The notes under the pieces: model-generated
Databases searched by the model: none
What the model was told of the DNA's origin: nothing
What the model saw: the letters and a program-made list of their open reading frames with translations, nothing else
Position numbers and translations under genes: made by a program
Assembly: GCF_002093115.1 (NCBI RefSeq)
Contig: NZ_NAAD01000001.1
Location: 62,001-126,000 of the forward strand
Length of the DNA stretch: 64,000 nucleotides
From: Geothermobacter hydrogeniphilus
GTDB taxonomy: Bacteria > Desulfobacterota > Desulfuromonadia > Desulfuromonadales > Geothermobacteraceae
Direction of reading: 5' to 3'
Shown: one piece after another, positions 28,944 through 39,729 of the stretch
How the letters are laid out: each line of letters starts with the position of its first letter
How positions within the stretch are numbered: the stretch's first letter is position 1

Positions 28944-29105
28944 CCTGAATCCGCGAGCCCCTTGTCGGCGGACAGCACAAGTCATTGGTCTGCCTGAGCT
29001 TCCCAAAAATCACCAGCGAACCTTTGGGTGCGCTTCAGATTTTTGAAAATCTCATTCAGGCCAGGCACTTGCCCTCTCCATCCAACAGGAACTCACGGAT
29101 TCAGG
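28944..29105 (+). repeat. Palindromic MITE-like element, copy D (162 bp, TSD TGAAA)
   Basis: Termini are CCTGAATCCGCGAG and CTCACGGATTCAGG; the two compensating changes keep the ends complementary. An exact TGAAA repeat flanks it. It lies 72 bases after copy C, in the gap before a histidine kinase gene. No gene is seen in this gap. Confidence 0.9.
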
Positions 29106-29185
29106 TGAAAGCTCTGTGACGTTTTCGTTCGTATGCCGTATCCCTGCGTCACCAGGGCAACCGGTAAAACTGGCTGGAGGTCGGG

Positions 29186-31759
29186 GTGCGAAACTGGATC
29201 AGGGCGCGTCTGTCGCGCAAAATTATCTTCTCTGTCACCGGTGTCGTCTGTCTGCTGATGGGGTTGTTCGCCGTGGTCATCGTCAGCGAACGGTCACGGG
29301 CGCTCGAAAAACTGATGTTCGACAAGGCCCGCACTGACGCCCTGGTCGGTGCCCGCGCGGCTCAGAACATCCTTGAAGGGCTGGTGACCGACGGTCGGCT
29401 GTCGATCGATGATCTTTTCGATACCGACTACCGGCACATTGAATCGGGACCGTTGGCCGGCAGCGCGATTCCCAAATACCACACCCGCTACGATACTCTG
29501 CTCGATTTACGCCTCCGTGCCCTTGAAGACACCTTTCTCAACGATGACAGTGTCGTTTTCGCCGTACTGGTCGATCGCAACGGTTACCTGCCGACTCACA
29601 ACAGCACCTATTCCAGACCTCTGACCGGAGATGATGCGGTTGACATCACCGGTAATCGCACCAAGCGGCTTTTCAACGACCCGGTCGGCCTGCGGGCGGC
29701 ACGCTTCACCGGAGAAAATGGCGAACCCGTCCTCCGCCAGGTCTACCATCGTGATACCGGCGTCACCATGTGGGATGTCAGTGCTCCGGTTTTTGTCTTC
29801 GGCGAACACTGGGGCGGGTTCCGCATCGGCCTGTCGATGCAGAATGTTGAGGCGCAGGTGGCGGCCCTGGTTCGGTTCGTGGTCGGTTCCTTTTGTATCC
29901 TGTTCATTGTTGCCGCCCTGACCATCTGGTGGACGGTCAAGGGTGGGACAAAGCGGCTTGATCACCTGACCCGGGAAATCGAAGCTTTTTCCCGTGATGG
30001 CAACTTCGGGCGATTGAAAATCACGGCCCCGGATGAAATCGGCACCCTGACCGCCGCCTTCAACCATATGCTCGACTCCCTTGATGCGGTTACCGTCAGT
30101 CGCGACTACCTCGACCGCATTCTTGATTCAATGAACGATTCGCTGATGGTGGTGGGGGCCGACGGCACCATCCGCAAGGCGAATCGCGCCAGCTGCAGAA
30201 TGCTCGGGTACCAATCGGAGGAACTGCTCGGCATGAGCATTGAGAAGATTTTCGCCGAGCGCAGCGATACGGCGGATTCCTGGTTCGATCATTTCATCGA
30301 CAGCCGCGACGGCGAGCAGGTCGAACTCGAATACCGGACTCGTTCCGGCAATCTGGTTCCGGTCCTCTTTTCCAGCGCCCCATTGACCGGAGAGGACGGA
30401 GAGGGCGATGCCCTTATCTGCCTCGCCCAGGATATAACCGACCGCAAGATCGCCGAGGAGAAAATCCGCAGTGGCAAGCGTTTCCTGGAGACGGTACTCG
30501 ACAGTCTTCAGGAAGAGATGATGATTCTCGACGCGAACAGCCTGATCATTCTCAAGGCCAATAAGGCCTTTGTGGAGTCCTGCGGGGAAAGCTACGAGTC
30601 GGTTGTCGGGCAACCCTGCTACAAGCTCACCCATGGTCTGGATCAGCCTTGTGACGGTATCGATCATCTCTGTCCGGTGATGGAGGTGCTTGAATTCGGC
30701 AAGGTCGAAATCTGTGAACATCTGCATCACACCCCGGATGGAAATATCCAGTATGTTGAAATTCAGCTGACCCCGGTGATGGATGAAGCGGGTGAACCCC
30801 GCTACCTGATTCACATGGCCCGGGATATCACCCAGCGCAAGAGAGCCGAAATGGAGCTGCAGCATTTCGCTGCCGAACTGGAGAACAACAACCTGGCCCT
30901 GGCCGAGAAGACGGCCGCGCTGGAAGAGGCCCATTCCGAGTTGAAAGCCAGTCAGTCGCGTATTCTGCAGCAGGAGAAGATGGCCTCCATCGGTCAGCTC
31001 AGTGCCGGGGTCGCCCACGAGATCAACAACCCGATCGGTTTCATCAGCAGCAACCTGACCACTCTCGGCAAGTATGCCGGCCGCATCATCGACTACCTCG
31101 ATGAGCAGGAGCGGTTGTGGCGTGAAAAGGGGAGGAATGAAATCGGTGACGATCTGGCGGCCCTGCGGAAAAAGCTGAAAATCGACTATATCGTCCATGA
31201 TCTGAAAGACCTGATCGACGAATCCCTGGAGGGGGCCGACCGGGTCAAGAAAATCGTCCTCGACCTCAAGGGATTCTCGCGCGTCGATGATGCCGACTGC
31301 AAGGAAGTCGACCTGCATGAATGTCTCGAAAGCACCATCAACATCGCCTGGAACGAGATCAAGTACAAGGCGACGTTGAAAAAGGAATTCGGCGATATCC
31401 CACGGCTGCGCTGCTATCCGCAGCAGCTCAACCAGGTGTTCATGAACCTGCTGGTCAATGCCGCTCACGCGATTGAGGACCAGGGAGAAATAACCGTTCG
31501 GACCTGGCGGGATGGAGAGGGAATCCGGGTGGCGATTTCCGACACCGGCAGCGGTATTTCAGAGAAGGCCCGCGAGCGGATTTTCGAGCCTTTCTTCACC
31601 ACCAAGGAGGTCGGCAAGGGAACCGGGCTGGGGTTGTCGATCAGTTACGACATCATCAAGAAACACCATGGCGAAATCAGTGTTGAAAGCCGACTCGGGG
31701 AAGGAACGACCTTCACGATTTTCCTGCCTCTGCAGAGCAAGGAGGCGCTCGCATGCTGA
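29186..31759 (+). CDS. Membrane sensor histidine kinase (Cache-like, HAMP, PAS, PAS, HisKA, HATPase)
   Basis: This 857-residue protein has a membrane segment near residues 13-33, a periplasmic region that looks Cache-like (VFAVLVDRNGYLPTHN, then WGGFRIGLSM), a second segment near 230-252, HAMP, two PAS domains (about 310-430 and 432-555), and a transmitter with His611 in GVAHEINNP. The HATPase domain has DTGSGI and GTGLGLS boxes. The second PAS carries several Cys (PCYKL, PCDG, HLCP) that might hold a redox group. The GTG start has a GGAGG site. It shares its transmitter type with three kinases downstream. Confidence 0.92.
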   Translation: MRNWIRARLSRKIIFSVTGVVCLLMGLFAVVIVSERSRALEKLMFDKARTDALVGARAAQNILEGLVTDGRLSIDDLFDTDYRHIESGPLAGSAIPKYHTRYDTLLDLRLRALEDTFLNDDSVVFAVLVDRNGYLPTHNSTYSRPLTGDDAVDITGNRTKRLFNDPVGLRAARFTGENGEPVLRQVYHRDTGVTMWDVSAPVFVFGEHWGGFRIGLSMQNVEAQVAALVRFVVGSFCILFIVAALTIWWTVKGGTKRLDHLTREIEAFSRDGNFGRLKITAPDEIGTLTAAFNHMLDSLDAVTVSRDYLDRILDSMNDSLMVVGADGTIRKANRASCRMLGYQSEELLGMSIEKIFAERSDTADSWFDHFIDSRDGEQVELEYRTRSGNLVPVLFSSAPLTGEDGEGDALICLAQDITDRKIAEEKIRSGKRFLETVLDSLQEEMMILDANSLIILKANKAFVESCGESYESVVGQPCYKLTHGLDQPCDGIDHLCPVMEVLEFGKVEICEHLHHTPDGNIQYVEIQLTPVMDEAGEPRYLIHMARDITQRKRAEMELQHFAAELENNNLALAEKTAALEEAHSELKASQSRILQQEKMASIGQLSAGVAHEINNPIGFISSNLTTLGKYAGRIIDYLDEQERLWREKGRNEIGDDLAALRKKLKIDYIVHDLKDLIDESLEGADRVKKIVLDLKGFSRVDDADCKEVDLHECLESTINIAWNEIKYKATLKKEFGDIPRLRCYPQQLNQVFMNLLVNAAHAIEDQGEITVRTWRDGEGIRVAISDTGSGISEKARERIFEPFFTTKEVGKGTGLGLSISYDIIKKHHGEISVESRLGEGTTFTIFLPLQSKEALAC

Positions 31760-31892
31760 TACCACGAAGCCCGGGGGAGCGAAATTATTGTTCAGCCAGC
31801 AAAAGAGTATCCGCGAAAGCATCAAAGTCCGGTGAAGATGAGTTTCCGACCCTTCACCGTCAGGCTGTCGTTGCGGGCCGGGGAGCGGGGAT

Positions 31893-34061
31893 ATGAATCT
31901 GCGGCATAAGACATCATTGTTGTTGGGGGTTGTTGTCTCCCTGGCGTTGACAATCAGCGGCTTCTGCATGCATTTCCTGTACGAAAAGGCCCTGCGCGCG
32001 TCGGTCTACAGCAGTGTTGACATGGTCGCCCAGAGCACCGCCGCCACCATCGCCAATTACCTCGAGAGCGGTTTCCGCGAGGCCCGGGCGATCGCCGTGA
32101 CTCTGCCGCTTGACGCCCTGAAAAACAACCACCCCGCGGCTCTGGAAAGGCAGCTCCGGATGATGGCCGAATCCTTTCCGAATTTCCGCAATGGTCTGTT
32201 TATTTTGAATGCTCAGGGAGATCTGCTGGTCGACTGGCCGCCCCACCCGGAAAAACGCGGCCGGAATTTCGCTTTTCGTCCCTATTTCAAACGCACCCGC
32301 GACGCCCGTCACGGCATTATCGGTGAACCCTACCGTTCGGCCCGTACCGGGCAGCCGGTGCTGACCTTTACCGCCTATCTTCAGGATCGCCAGGGCAATT
32401 TTCTCGGGGTCCTGGGCTGCTCGGCGCAGCTGCTCGATCCCGCCGGACTCGGCGCCCTGCGGCAGAAAAGGCTCGGACAGTCCGGGTATATCTATGTCTT
32501 CGATATCTCGCGGAAAATCATTCTGCACCCGGATGAGAAAAGAATTCTGGTCAGCGATGTGCCCCTCGGCGCCAACCCGATGTTCGATCGGGCCATCGAG
32601 GGAGTTGACGGAGTCGGAGAAACCGTCAACTCCCGTGGCATTTCGATGTTGCTGGCGCTGCGCAGGGTTGCCGGTTCGACCTGGATCGTGGGAGCCCAGG
32701 AGCCGCGGGACGAAGCCTTGAGCCATATCAATCGGGTTGAATTTCGGATCGCTCTGGCGGGTCTTGCCTGCGCCCTGCTGGCGGCGATTATCGGCTGGAT
32801 CGCTGTCGGCCGTTTGATGCGTCCGTTGCGCGACCTGGAAAATATCGTTGAGCATCTTCAGCTCCCGGCAGAAGACGGCGTCGATGACGATGTTAAGGGG
32901 AGGACTCCGGGCCGTCTGTTGCCGTTGCAGAAAAATCCCGATATCGGCGGCCTGGCGCGGGTGATCTACGCGCTTTATATGGAGCTGTCCGAGGCGCTGG
33001 TCGATTCCCGTAAGGCCAACAGTGAACTGCAGTCGGCTCAGAGTGACCTGGCCCAGGCGCTTGACGCGTCCTGGCAGCTGACCGAACAGCTGGAATCAAA
33101 TCACCGCATCTTGTCCGAACAGGCGGCCGCCCTCGAAGAGGCCAATCGTCAGCTGAAGGACACTCAATCGCAGATGCTGCAGCAGGAAAAGATGGCCTCC
33201 ATCGGTCAGCTGGCGGCCGGGGTGGCGCATGAGATCAACAACCCGATGGGGTTTGTCACCAGCAACCTCAATACCCTTGGAAAATACCTTGCCAAGCTCC
33301 GGGCCGCCGACAAGGAACAGGCCGCCCTGTTGGCTGATCTGATGGACGAAGAACAGGCCGAAGCCTACCTGCGACAGCGACGCAAGTCCAAGGTCGACAT
33401 GGTTTTCGAGGATATTCCCGAACTGCTCGATGAATCCCTCGACGGAGCGAAGCGGGTGCGCGATATCGTCCAGAACCTGAAGACCTTTTCGCGGGTTGAC
33501 CAGGCCGAAGAGACTGAGGTCAACATCAACGACTGTCTCGACAGCACCCTGAAGATCGTCTGGAACGAACTCAAATACAAGGCCGAGGTGAAAAAAGATT
33601 TTGGTGAACTGCCGTCGCTCAAATGTCATCCGCAGCAGCTCAACCAGGTGTTCATGAATATCCTCGTCAATGCCGCCCACGCCATCGAAGAGCGCGGCGA
33701 AATTCGCATCCGCACCTGGTGCGAGCGGCAGCAGGTCAAGGTTGCCATTACCGACAATGGCTGCGGTATTCCCGACGAGGTGCGGGAACGGATCTTTGAA
33801 CCCTTCTTCACCACCAAGGAGGTCGGCAAGGGAACCGGTCTCGGAATGAGTATTGCCTACGAAATTATCCAGAAGCACGGTGGGCGGATAGAGATCGACA
33901 GCCGGGTCGGTGAGGGAACCACCTTCACCATCATTCTTCCCCTTGATAAAACGGCGGTCGATGATTCTGCAACGGATGATCAGCCTGCTGATCATGGACA
34001 GGGAGAGGTCAGGACATGGGAGAAGTTGTTGGAAGAATCACGGACTCAGGAGACCGGATGA
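31893..34061 (+). CDS. Membrane sensor histidine kinase (dCache-like, HisKA, HATPase)
   Basis: The 722-residue product has membrane segments near residues 8-27 and 284-304, enclosing a periplasmic double-Cache-like region with the typical [11 protein letters not shown]-like and GYIYVFD motifs. A coiled-coil linker follows, then HisKA with His446 in [12 protein letters not shown] and HATPase with DNGCGI and GTGLGMS. It probably senses a periplasmic small ligand. A GGGGAG ribosome site precedes the ATG. Its stop forms an ATGA overlap with the next kinase, so the two kinases are probably made together. Confidence 0.92.
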   Translation: MNLRHKTSLLLGVVVSLALTISGFCMHFLYEKALRASVYSSVDMVAQSTAATIANYLESGFREARAIAVTLPLDALKNNHPAALERQLRMMAESFPNFRNGLFILNAQGDLLVDWPPHPEKRGRNFAFRPYFKRTRDARHGIIGEPYRSARTGQPVLTFTAYLQDRQGNFLGVLGCSAQLLDPAGLGALRQKRLGQSGYIYVFDISRKIILHPDEKRILVSDVPLGANPMFDRAIEGVDGVGETVNSRGISMLLALRRVAGSTWIVGAQEPRDEALSHINRVEFRIALAGLACALLAAIIGWIAVGRLMRPLRDLENIVEHLQLPAEDGVDDDVKGRTPGRLLPLQKNPDIGGLARVIYALYMELSEALVDSRKANSELQSAQSDLAQALDASWQLTEQLESNHRILSEQAAALEEANRQLKDTQSQMLQQEKMASIGQLAAGVAHEINNPMGFVTSNLNTLGKYLAKLRAADKEQAALLADLMDEEQAEAYLRQRRKSKVDMVFEDIPELLDESLDGAKRVRDIVQNLKTFSRVDQAEETEVNINDCLDSTLKIVWNELKYKAEVKKDFGELPSLKCHPQQLNQVFMNILVNAAHAIEERGEIRIRTWCERQQVKVAITDNGCGIPDEVRERIFEPFFTTKEVGKGTGLGMSIAYEIIQKHGGRIEIDSRVGEGTTFTIILPLDKTAVDDSATDDQPADHGQGEVRTWEKLLEESRTQETG

Positions 34062-36652
34062 CCCTCGACTGGAAAACCCTGGCGCGGCTGAATGTGCCTC
34101 TGGTCGAGGTGACCGGGGATCATCGTATCGCCCGTTGCACGGCGCGCATGGCTGAGATGCTCGGGCAGACGCCGGACGAACTGATCGGGCGGCCCTGCAA
34201 TCAGTACTTTTGTCATGGGGCCGATGTCGGTGACGACTGTTTCTGCCTGCAGCCGCTGTCCGCCGAGGGGGAGTTGCCGAGCAGACGGTTTGTTATTCGT
34301 GATGGCGACGGGCATTCCAGCCTGCTGGTTGGTCAGGCTCTTCCCCATACCGAAGGCGCGTTTCTGCTGCTGCAGGATATGACCGCGCAGGTTCAGATCC
34401 AGCGTCAGCTGCAGCACCATGAGCAGCAGAGCGAATTTCTGTCCCGCGTCTCCAATCGCATGATCACCCTGCCGGCGGATCGGGCTGACGAGGGGATCAA
34501 TCTCGCCCTGGAAGAACTCGGCCGGTTCCTCCAGGTGGACCGTTGTTACCTGTTTCGTTTCAACAGCGAACGGCAGACCATCAGCAATTGCCACGCATGG
34601 GTGTCGGATCGCTGTCGGCCCGAGTTGGAGAACCTGCAGGATCTTCCGGTAACCGGGCTGCCCTGGTTCTGGGAGATCATGGCCGCCCACCGGCCGCTGA
34701 TGGTGAAGGATACTGCCGACCTTCCGCCGGAAGCGGGCGCTGAACAACAGCTCTGGCGGGAGCAGAAGATCGGGGCGCTGATGGTGGTACCGCTGGTCGA
34801 AAATGACCAGGTTTGCGGTTTTCTCGGTGTTGATGTGGTCGCGCAGTGTCGAAGATGGCAGAAATCGGACCAGGAGCTATTGTCTCTGGTCGGCGACCTG
34901 GTACGCGGCCTGATTTCCAGGAAGCAGGGCATCGAGGCCCTGGAGAACAGTTCCCGTCGTTTTGCCACCCTGGCCGACGCGGTGCCGGCACTGATCTGGG
35001 AAACCGGAGTGGATGGACGGCTTTGTTACGGCAACCGGCACTGGCAGCAGTTTACCGGCTGGACGGCTGAGCGGAGAGACCAGGGCTGGGACGCGTTCGT
35101 CCATGCCGATGACCTGGCGAAAATGGTGATCAAGACCGATGCCTGCCTGCAGAAAGGGCGTCTTTTCAGTCTGGAGCTGCGACTGAAACGGGCCGACGGT
35201 GAATACCGCTGGATGGAGATCAATGGTGCGCCGATCAAGGCAGGAGACCGGATCTGCGGCATGATCGGTTCCGCCTTCGATATCACCGACCACAAGATGG
35301 TCGAGGAACAGTTGCTGGCCCTGAACGATTCGTTGGAACAGCGGGTTGAAGAACGGACCGCTGCGCTGCAGAAACTCAACAATGAAATGCGCACCCTGTC
35401 GCAGGCGGTGGAGCAGTCTCCCTGTTCGATTATCATTACTGACCTTGACGGCTGTATCGAATATGTCAATCCCAAGTTCAGTGAAGTGACCGGTTACACA
35501 GAGGAGGAGGTCCGGGAGAAGAATCTGCGGGTCCTCAAGGGGGAGGACGGCTGTTCTGACGACAGCCTGCTTTGGAAGACCCTGACCGCCGGAGAGGAAT
35601 GGCGCGGCGAATTTCACAATCGGCGCAAGAACGGTGAGTTTTTCTGGGAGATGGCCAGTATCACGCCGATCGCCGACAGTGACGGCAATATCCGCCATTA
35701 CCTGGCGGTGAAGGAGGACATTACCAAACGCAAAGAGCTTGAACAGGCCGTTCTGCACGAGCGGGATGAGCTGCAGGAAGCCCAGCGGGAACTGCAGCGG
35801 GCCTACAACGAGCTGAAGGCGACCCAGTCGCAGATGCTGCAGCAGGAGAAAATGGCCTCCATCGGCCAGCTGGCGGCCGGGGTGGCGCATGAAATCAACA
35901 ACCCGGTCGGATTCATCAAGAGCAACCTGGCGACCCTCGGCAAGTACGTCGACAAGCTGCGCCAGTTCATCGAGTTGCAGGCTGAGATCCTGGCGGAGCA
36001 GGTTCCTGCGGAGAAGCGCGAGGCGCTGAAGGCCATGGAGAAGAAACTCAAGATCCGCTACCTGCTCGATGACATTCCCGACCTGATCGCCGAATCCCTC
36101 GACGGTGCCGAACGGGTCAAGACCATTGTCCAGAACCTGAAGAGCTTCTCCCGCGTCGACCAGAGTGAATACAGTGAGGCCGATATCAACGAATGCCTGG
36201 AAAGTACGATCAATATTGTCTGGAACGAGTTGAAGTACAAGGTCACGCTGGAGCGGGACCTGGCCGAACTGCCGCGCGTCAAATGCTACCCGCAGCAGCT
36301 CAACCAGGTGTTCATGAATATTCTCGTCAATGCTGCCCAGGCGATCGAAACCAAAGGGAAAATTGTCGTCCAGACGGCTGTCGAGGGCGCTTTTGTCGTG
36401 GTCCGCATCAGCGACGACGGCTGCGGTATCCCGGAAGAAAACCTGGCGCGGATTTTCGAGCCTTTCTTTACCACCAAGGAGGTCGGCAAGGGCACCGGGC
36501 TGGGGATGAGCATCTCCTATGAAATCATCAAGAAACATGGTGGTGATATCGAGGTGGACAGTCGGGTCGGCGAGGGGACGACTTTCCGTATCAGCCTGCC
36601 GCTTGACGGTGCTCCGGCGCCGGAGACAGATGACGATCAGGTCAGCAACTGA
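34058..36652 (+). CDS. Soluble PAS-GAF-PAS-PAS sensor histidine kinase
   Basis: About 864 residues with no membrane segment, so cytoplasmic. It has an N-terminal PAS-like domain with a Cys pair ([14 protein letters not shown]), a GAF domain (about 140-300), two further PAS domains, and a HisKA transmitter with His611 in [12 protein letters not shown], then an HATPase with DDGCGI and GTGLGMS. The ATG at 34058 overlaps the previous stop and has AGGAG upstream; an earlier ATG at 34016 also has a fair site. It probably phosphorylates one of the receiver proteins encoded directly downstream. Confidence 0.9.
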   Translation: MTLDWKTLARLNVPLVEVTGDHRIARCTARMAEMLGQTPDELIGRPCNQYFCHGADVGDDCFCLQPLSAEGELPSRRFVIRDGDGHSSLLVGQALPHTEGAFLLLQDMTAQVQIQRQLQHHEQQSEFLSRVSNRMITLPADRADEGINLALEELGRFLQVDRCYLFRFNSERQTISNCHAWVSDRCRPELENLQDLPVTGLPWFWEIMAAHRPLMVKDTADLPPEAGAEQQLWREQKIGALMVVPLVENDQVCGFLGVDVVAQCRRWQKSDQELLSLVGDLVRGLISRKQGIEALENSSRRFATLADAVPALIWETGVDGRLCYGNRHWQQFTGWTAERRDQGWDAFVHADDLAKMVIKTDACLQKGRLFSLELRLKRADGEYRWMEINGAPIKAGDRICGMIGSAFDITDHKMVEEQLLALNDSLEQRVEERTAALQKLNNEMRTLSQAVEQSPCSIIITDLDGCIEYVNPKFSEVTGYTEEEVREKNLRVLKGEDGCSDDSLLWKTLTAGEEWRGEFHNRRKNGEFFWEMASITPIADSDGNIRHYLAVKEDITKRKELEQAVLHERDELQEAQRELQRAYNELKATQSQMLQQEKMASIGQLAAGVAHEINNPVGFIKSNLATLGKYVDKLRQFIELQAEILAEQVPAEKREALKAMEKKLKIRYLLDDIPDLIAESLDGAERVKTIVQNLKSFSRVDQSEYSEADINECLESTINIVWNELKYKVTLERDLAELPRVKCYPQQLNQVFMNILVNAAQAIETKGKIVVQTAVEGAFVVVRISDDGCGIPEENLARIFEPFFTTKEVGKGTGLGMSISYEIIKKHGGDIEVDSRVGEGTTFRISLPLDGAPAPETDDDQVSN

Positions 36653-36672
36653 CGCGCAGAGAGGATCAGACC

Positions 36673-37518
36673 ATGGAACAGCAGATCAATTTGCAGGAAC
36701 AACAGGTTCGTATCCTTTGCGTTGACGATGAACGCAATGTCCTGCGGGCTCTGCAGCGGATATTTCTCGATGATGACTATGAGATCTTCACCGCCGAATC
36801 GGCCGAAGAGGGATTGACAATTCTGGAGGAGGAAGAGGACTTTCAGCTGGTCATTTCCGATTACCGGATGCCGGGACAGAACGGCGTCGATTTTCTGCGC
36901 GAGGTTTGTCGCCGGCGTCCGGAAACGGTTCGTATCGTCCTTTCCGGTTACGCCGATGCCGGGGCGATCGTTTCGGCCATCAACGAGGGTCAGATCTACA
37001 AGTTCATTCCCAAACCATGGAACGACGACGAACTGAAAAATACTCTCGACGCCGCCCTGCAGCTCTATTTTCTGCAGCAGCGGAACCGGCAGTTGATGAC
37101 CGAACTGCAGGAGAGCAACGATAAATTGCAGGAGATGAATGAAAACCTTGAAGAACTGGTGGCTGAGCGAACCCAGAGTCTCGAGTTCAAGAACCAGGCC
37201 CTCGGCATTTCCCAGAATATTCTCGACGCTCTGCCGGTCGCGGTGATCGGTTTCGACGTTGACGGCACCATCGTCAAGACCAACCAGGCGTTAAGTGAAA
37301 TTCTCGGCATGCCCGACCAGCACCTGGTGGGGTTGCCGCGGGCAGATTTTCTGCCGGATTGTCTCAACCGGCTTGTCGATGAATCGGGTGATGAGGGGGC
37401 AGGCTGCCGGAAGGTTGAGATCAGCGGCCGAAACCTTCTGGCCTGGGTTTCCCGCATGGCTTCGGGAGATCAGGAGGGGATCATACTGACCCTGGTGAAC
37501 GGGGATTGCGGCAGTTGA
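36673..37518 (+). CDS. Receiver - coiled-coil - PAS response regulator
   Basis: The 281-residue product has an N-terminal receiver (ILCVDDERNVLRAL, Asp in VISDYRMPG, Ser/Thr in VLSGYAD, and FIPKPW with the Lys) of the RpfG type, a coiled-coil linker, and a PAS-like C-terminus (LDALPVAVIGFDVDGTIVKTN). There is no catalytic output, so it may act as a phospho-dependent adaptor or sensor. It lies 20 bases after the soluble kinase and just before the HD-GYP regulator. Confidence 0.85.
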   Translation: MEQQINLQEQQVRILCVDDERNVLRALQRIFLDDDYEIFTAESAEEGLTILEEEEDFQLVISDYRMPGQNGVDFLREVCRRRPETVRIVLSGYADAGAIVSAINEGQIYKFIPKPWNDDELKNTLDAALQLYFLQQRNRQLMTELQESNDKLQEMNENLEELVAERTQSLEFKNQALGISQNILDALPVAVIGFDVDGTIVKTNQALSEILGMPDQHLVGLPRADFLPDCLNRLVDESGDEGAGCRKVEISGRNLLAWVSRMASGDQEGIILTLVNGDCGS

Positions 37519-37533
37519 CGCGGAGTGAAAACC

Positions 37534-38868
37534 ATGAGTGATGCGAATACCCCCGTAGAGATCAAGGTCCTGTTCGTCGATGACGAGAAGAATATCCTCT
37601 CTTCGTTGCGCCGGCTGACCATGGATGAGGATTTCGAAACCCTGGTCGCCGGTTCGGGCGCCGAGGGACTGGAGATCCTGGCGCGGGAAGAGAATATCGG
37701 GCTGGTGGTTTCCGACCAGCGCATGCCGGAAATGACCGGTGCCGAGTTCCTCGCCCGGGCGCGGGAGCTGCATCCCGATATCCCCCGGATCGTGCTGACC
37801 GGCTACGCTGATGTCAGTGCCGCCATCGACGCCATCAACAAGGGCGGAGCCTGTCGTTACATCAAGAAGCCCTGGGAGGACCAGGAACTGCTGCAGATTA
37901 TCCGCAGTGAAGTCGACCGTTTTCGCCTGCAGCAGGAGAATAAACGTCTGCAGGATATTATCCGGGCCAAGAATGAGGAACTGGAAGACTGGAACCGGCG
38001 ACTCAAGGCCCGGGTGTTGGAACAGACCGGCGAGATCCGCAAGAAAAACGAAAAACTCTATGCCCATAACACGCGGCTCAAAAAGACCCTGCGCGGCATT
38101 ATCGAGGCGCTGTCAAACCTGATTGAACTGCGTGACAAGTCACTCAACAGCCATGCCGAAAATGTCGCGGCTCTGGCCCGGGAGATGGCGACCGGCATGA
38201 ACCTTCCCGAGGCGGAGAGAGACTGCATCTATGAAGCCGCGCTGCTGCATGATATCGGCAAGATCGGCATTCCCGACGAATTGCTGCACGGCAGGATAGA
38301 AGATATGTCGGCTCCTGATGTCGAACGTTACATGCAGCACGCCATCCTCGGGCAGACGGCGATAGACGGCATCATCGATCTGCGTCCCGCCGGGGTGCTG
38401 ATCCGGCATCACCATGAATGGTATGACGGCAGCGGCTATCCCGAAGGCCGCAGGGGGGATGATATCCCGCTCGGGGCGCGGATCATCGCCATGGCGGATT
38501 ATGCCGACCGCCTGCTCGGTCCCAGCCCGAGCCAGGCAGCGGTGAAGAAGGCCATCGGTTCGATCAAAGAGCTGTGCCGCAGCCGTTTCGATCCCGAATT
38601 GCTGCCGCATCTGGAAAAACCGCTGCTGGAACTTTACGGCCAGGTCGTCTATGCCGACGGCAAGGTCGGTATGATTCTCGATCCCAAAGAGCTGCGTCCC
38701 GGGATGCTGCTGGCTGAGGATCTTTACAGCGGCACCGGTCTGATGCTCCTGAAAAAAGGCACCAACCTGCAGGAGCCGCAGATCGAATCGATTCATCGCT
38801 ACCACCTGCTCGATCCCTTCCCCGGGGGGGTGACGGTGCTGGTGGCAGAGGACGACCTGAATCAGTGA
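37534..38868 (+). CDS. HD-GYP response regulator (c-di-GMP phosphodiesterase, RpfG type)
   Basis: This 444-residue protein has a receiver (VLFVDDEKNILSSLRR, Asp in VVSDQRMPE, Lys in YIKKPW), a coiled-coil linker, and an HD-GYP domain with HDIGKIGIPD near residue 238 and GSGYPEG near residue 299. The signature residues needed to hydrolyse c-di-GMP are present. The ATG at 37534 has a GGAG site. The last three codons (LNQ) and the stop are encoded by the inserted repeat element, so the natural C-terminus has been replaced. Confidence 0.92.
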   Translation: MSDANTPVEIKVLFVDDEKNILSSLRRLTMDEDFETLVAGSGAEGLEILAREENIGLVVSDQRMPEMTGAEFLARARELHPDIPRIVLTGYADVSAAIDAINKGGACRYIKKPWEDQELLQIIRSEVDRFRLQQENKRLQDIIRAKNEELEDWNRRLKARVLEQTGEIRKKNEKLYAHNTRLKKTLRGIIEALSNLIELRDKSLNSHAENVAALAREMATGMNLPEAERDCIYEAALLHDIGKIGIPDELLHGRIEDMSAPDVERYMQHAILGQTAIDGIIDLRPAGVLIRHHHEWYDGSGYPEGRRGDDIPLGARIIAMADYADRLLGPSPSQAAVKKAIGSIKELCRSRFDPELLPHLEKPLLELYGQVVYADGKVGMILDPKELRPGMLLAEDLYSGTGLMLLKKGTNLQEPQIESIHRYHLLDPFPGGVTVLVAEDDLNQ

Positions 38869-39016
38869 GACCCTTGTCAGCGGACAGCACAGGTCATTGC
38901 CCCGCCTGGGCTTCCCGAAAATCACCAGCGAACCCGGGGGGCGCTTCAGATTTTTGGCAATCCCGTTCAGGCCAGGCACTTGTACTCTCTATCGAACAGG
39001 AACTCACTGATTCAGG
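38856..39016 (+). repeat. Palindromic MITE-like element, copy E (161 bp)
   Basis: Termini are CCTGAATCAGTGAG and CTCACTGATTCAGG, perfectly complementary. Flanking 5-mers (GACGA and GAACA) agree at three of five bases. It enters the 3' end of the HD-GYP gene and supplies its final codons and stop. Confidence 0.88.
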
Positions 39017-39036
39017 GAACAGAAAGCCGAGGATGC

Positions 39037-39729
39037 GTGATCGCGTACGATGACATAGAGCGAAAAATGGTTCTCAAGCTGGTCTATTACGGGCCGGCCA
39101 TGTCAGGAAAGACCACCAATCTGCTGCAGCTTCACGAGCAGTTGCAGCGGAATGGCCGCGGGGATCTGATGGTGCTCGACACCCGGGATGACCGCACCAT
39201 CTTCTTTGATCTGCTGCCCTTCTTCCTGGTGGCGCCAAGCGGTCTGAAGATCAAGGTCAAGGTCTATACCGTGCCCGGCCAGGTCAAGCATGACGCCACC
39301 CGCAAGGCGGTGCTGCAGCGAGCCGACGGAGTCGCTTTCATCGCCGATTCACAGAATCGTGAACGGGCCAACAACGTCAACAGTTTCAGCAACCTGGAGG
39401 ACAACCTGGCGCTGGTCGGTCTCGATATCGACACCCTGCCGCTGGTGGTGCAGTACAATAAACGCGACCTTCCCGACATTGTCAGTGAAGAGGAGATTCA
39501 CAACAGCTGGCAGTCGACCGGCATCCCGGTCTTCTGTGCTTCGGCCCTCAAGGGATGGGGCGTGGTGGAGACTTTCCGCCAGCTGGTTGCCCTGACCTAC
39601 GCGCGGTTGGACAGCCGTTTTCGCCTGGCGGAGAGACATGGTCTCGATCGGGACGCTTTTGTCGCCGGGCTGGTCAGGCCGCGCGGGCCGCGACCGGTGT
39701 CGGTGGACGGGGAGGGGAGGTATGAATGA
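39037..39729 (+). CDS. MglA-like small GTPase
   Basis: The 230-residue product has Ras-like motifs of the MglA family: G1 GPAMSGKTTN, the VYTVPGQV G3 region, and NKRD as G4. MglA GTPases set cell polarity and control type IV pili or gliding machinery. The start is uncertain: GTG at 39037 gives a suitable N-terminus before KLVYYGP; the frame is open into the upstream repeat element, but that part would be foreign. No MglB partner gene is in view. It overlaps the next kinase by ATGA, which hints at a kinase-controlled GTPase. Confidence 0.85.
   Translation: MIAYDDIERKMVLKLVYYGPAMSGKTTNLLQLHEQLQRNGRGDLMVLDTRDDRTIFFDLLPFFLVAPSGLKIKVKVYTVPGQVKHDATRKAVLQRADGVAFIADSQNRERANNVNSFSNLEDNLALVGLDIDTLPLVVQYNKRDLPDIVSEEEIHNSWQSTGIPVFCASALKGWGVVETFRQLVALTYARLDSRFRLAERHGLDRDAFVAGLVRPRGPRPVSVDGEGRYE

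Noticed and set aside
38980-39036. Longer N-terminus of the MglA-like GTPase, starting inside element copy E
   Set aside because: The extra residues come from the inserted element and match no MglA N-terminus.
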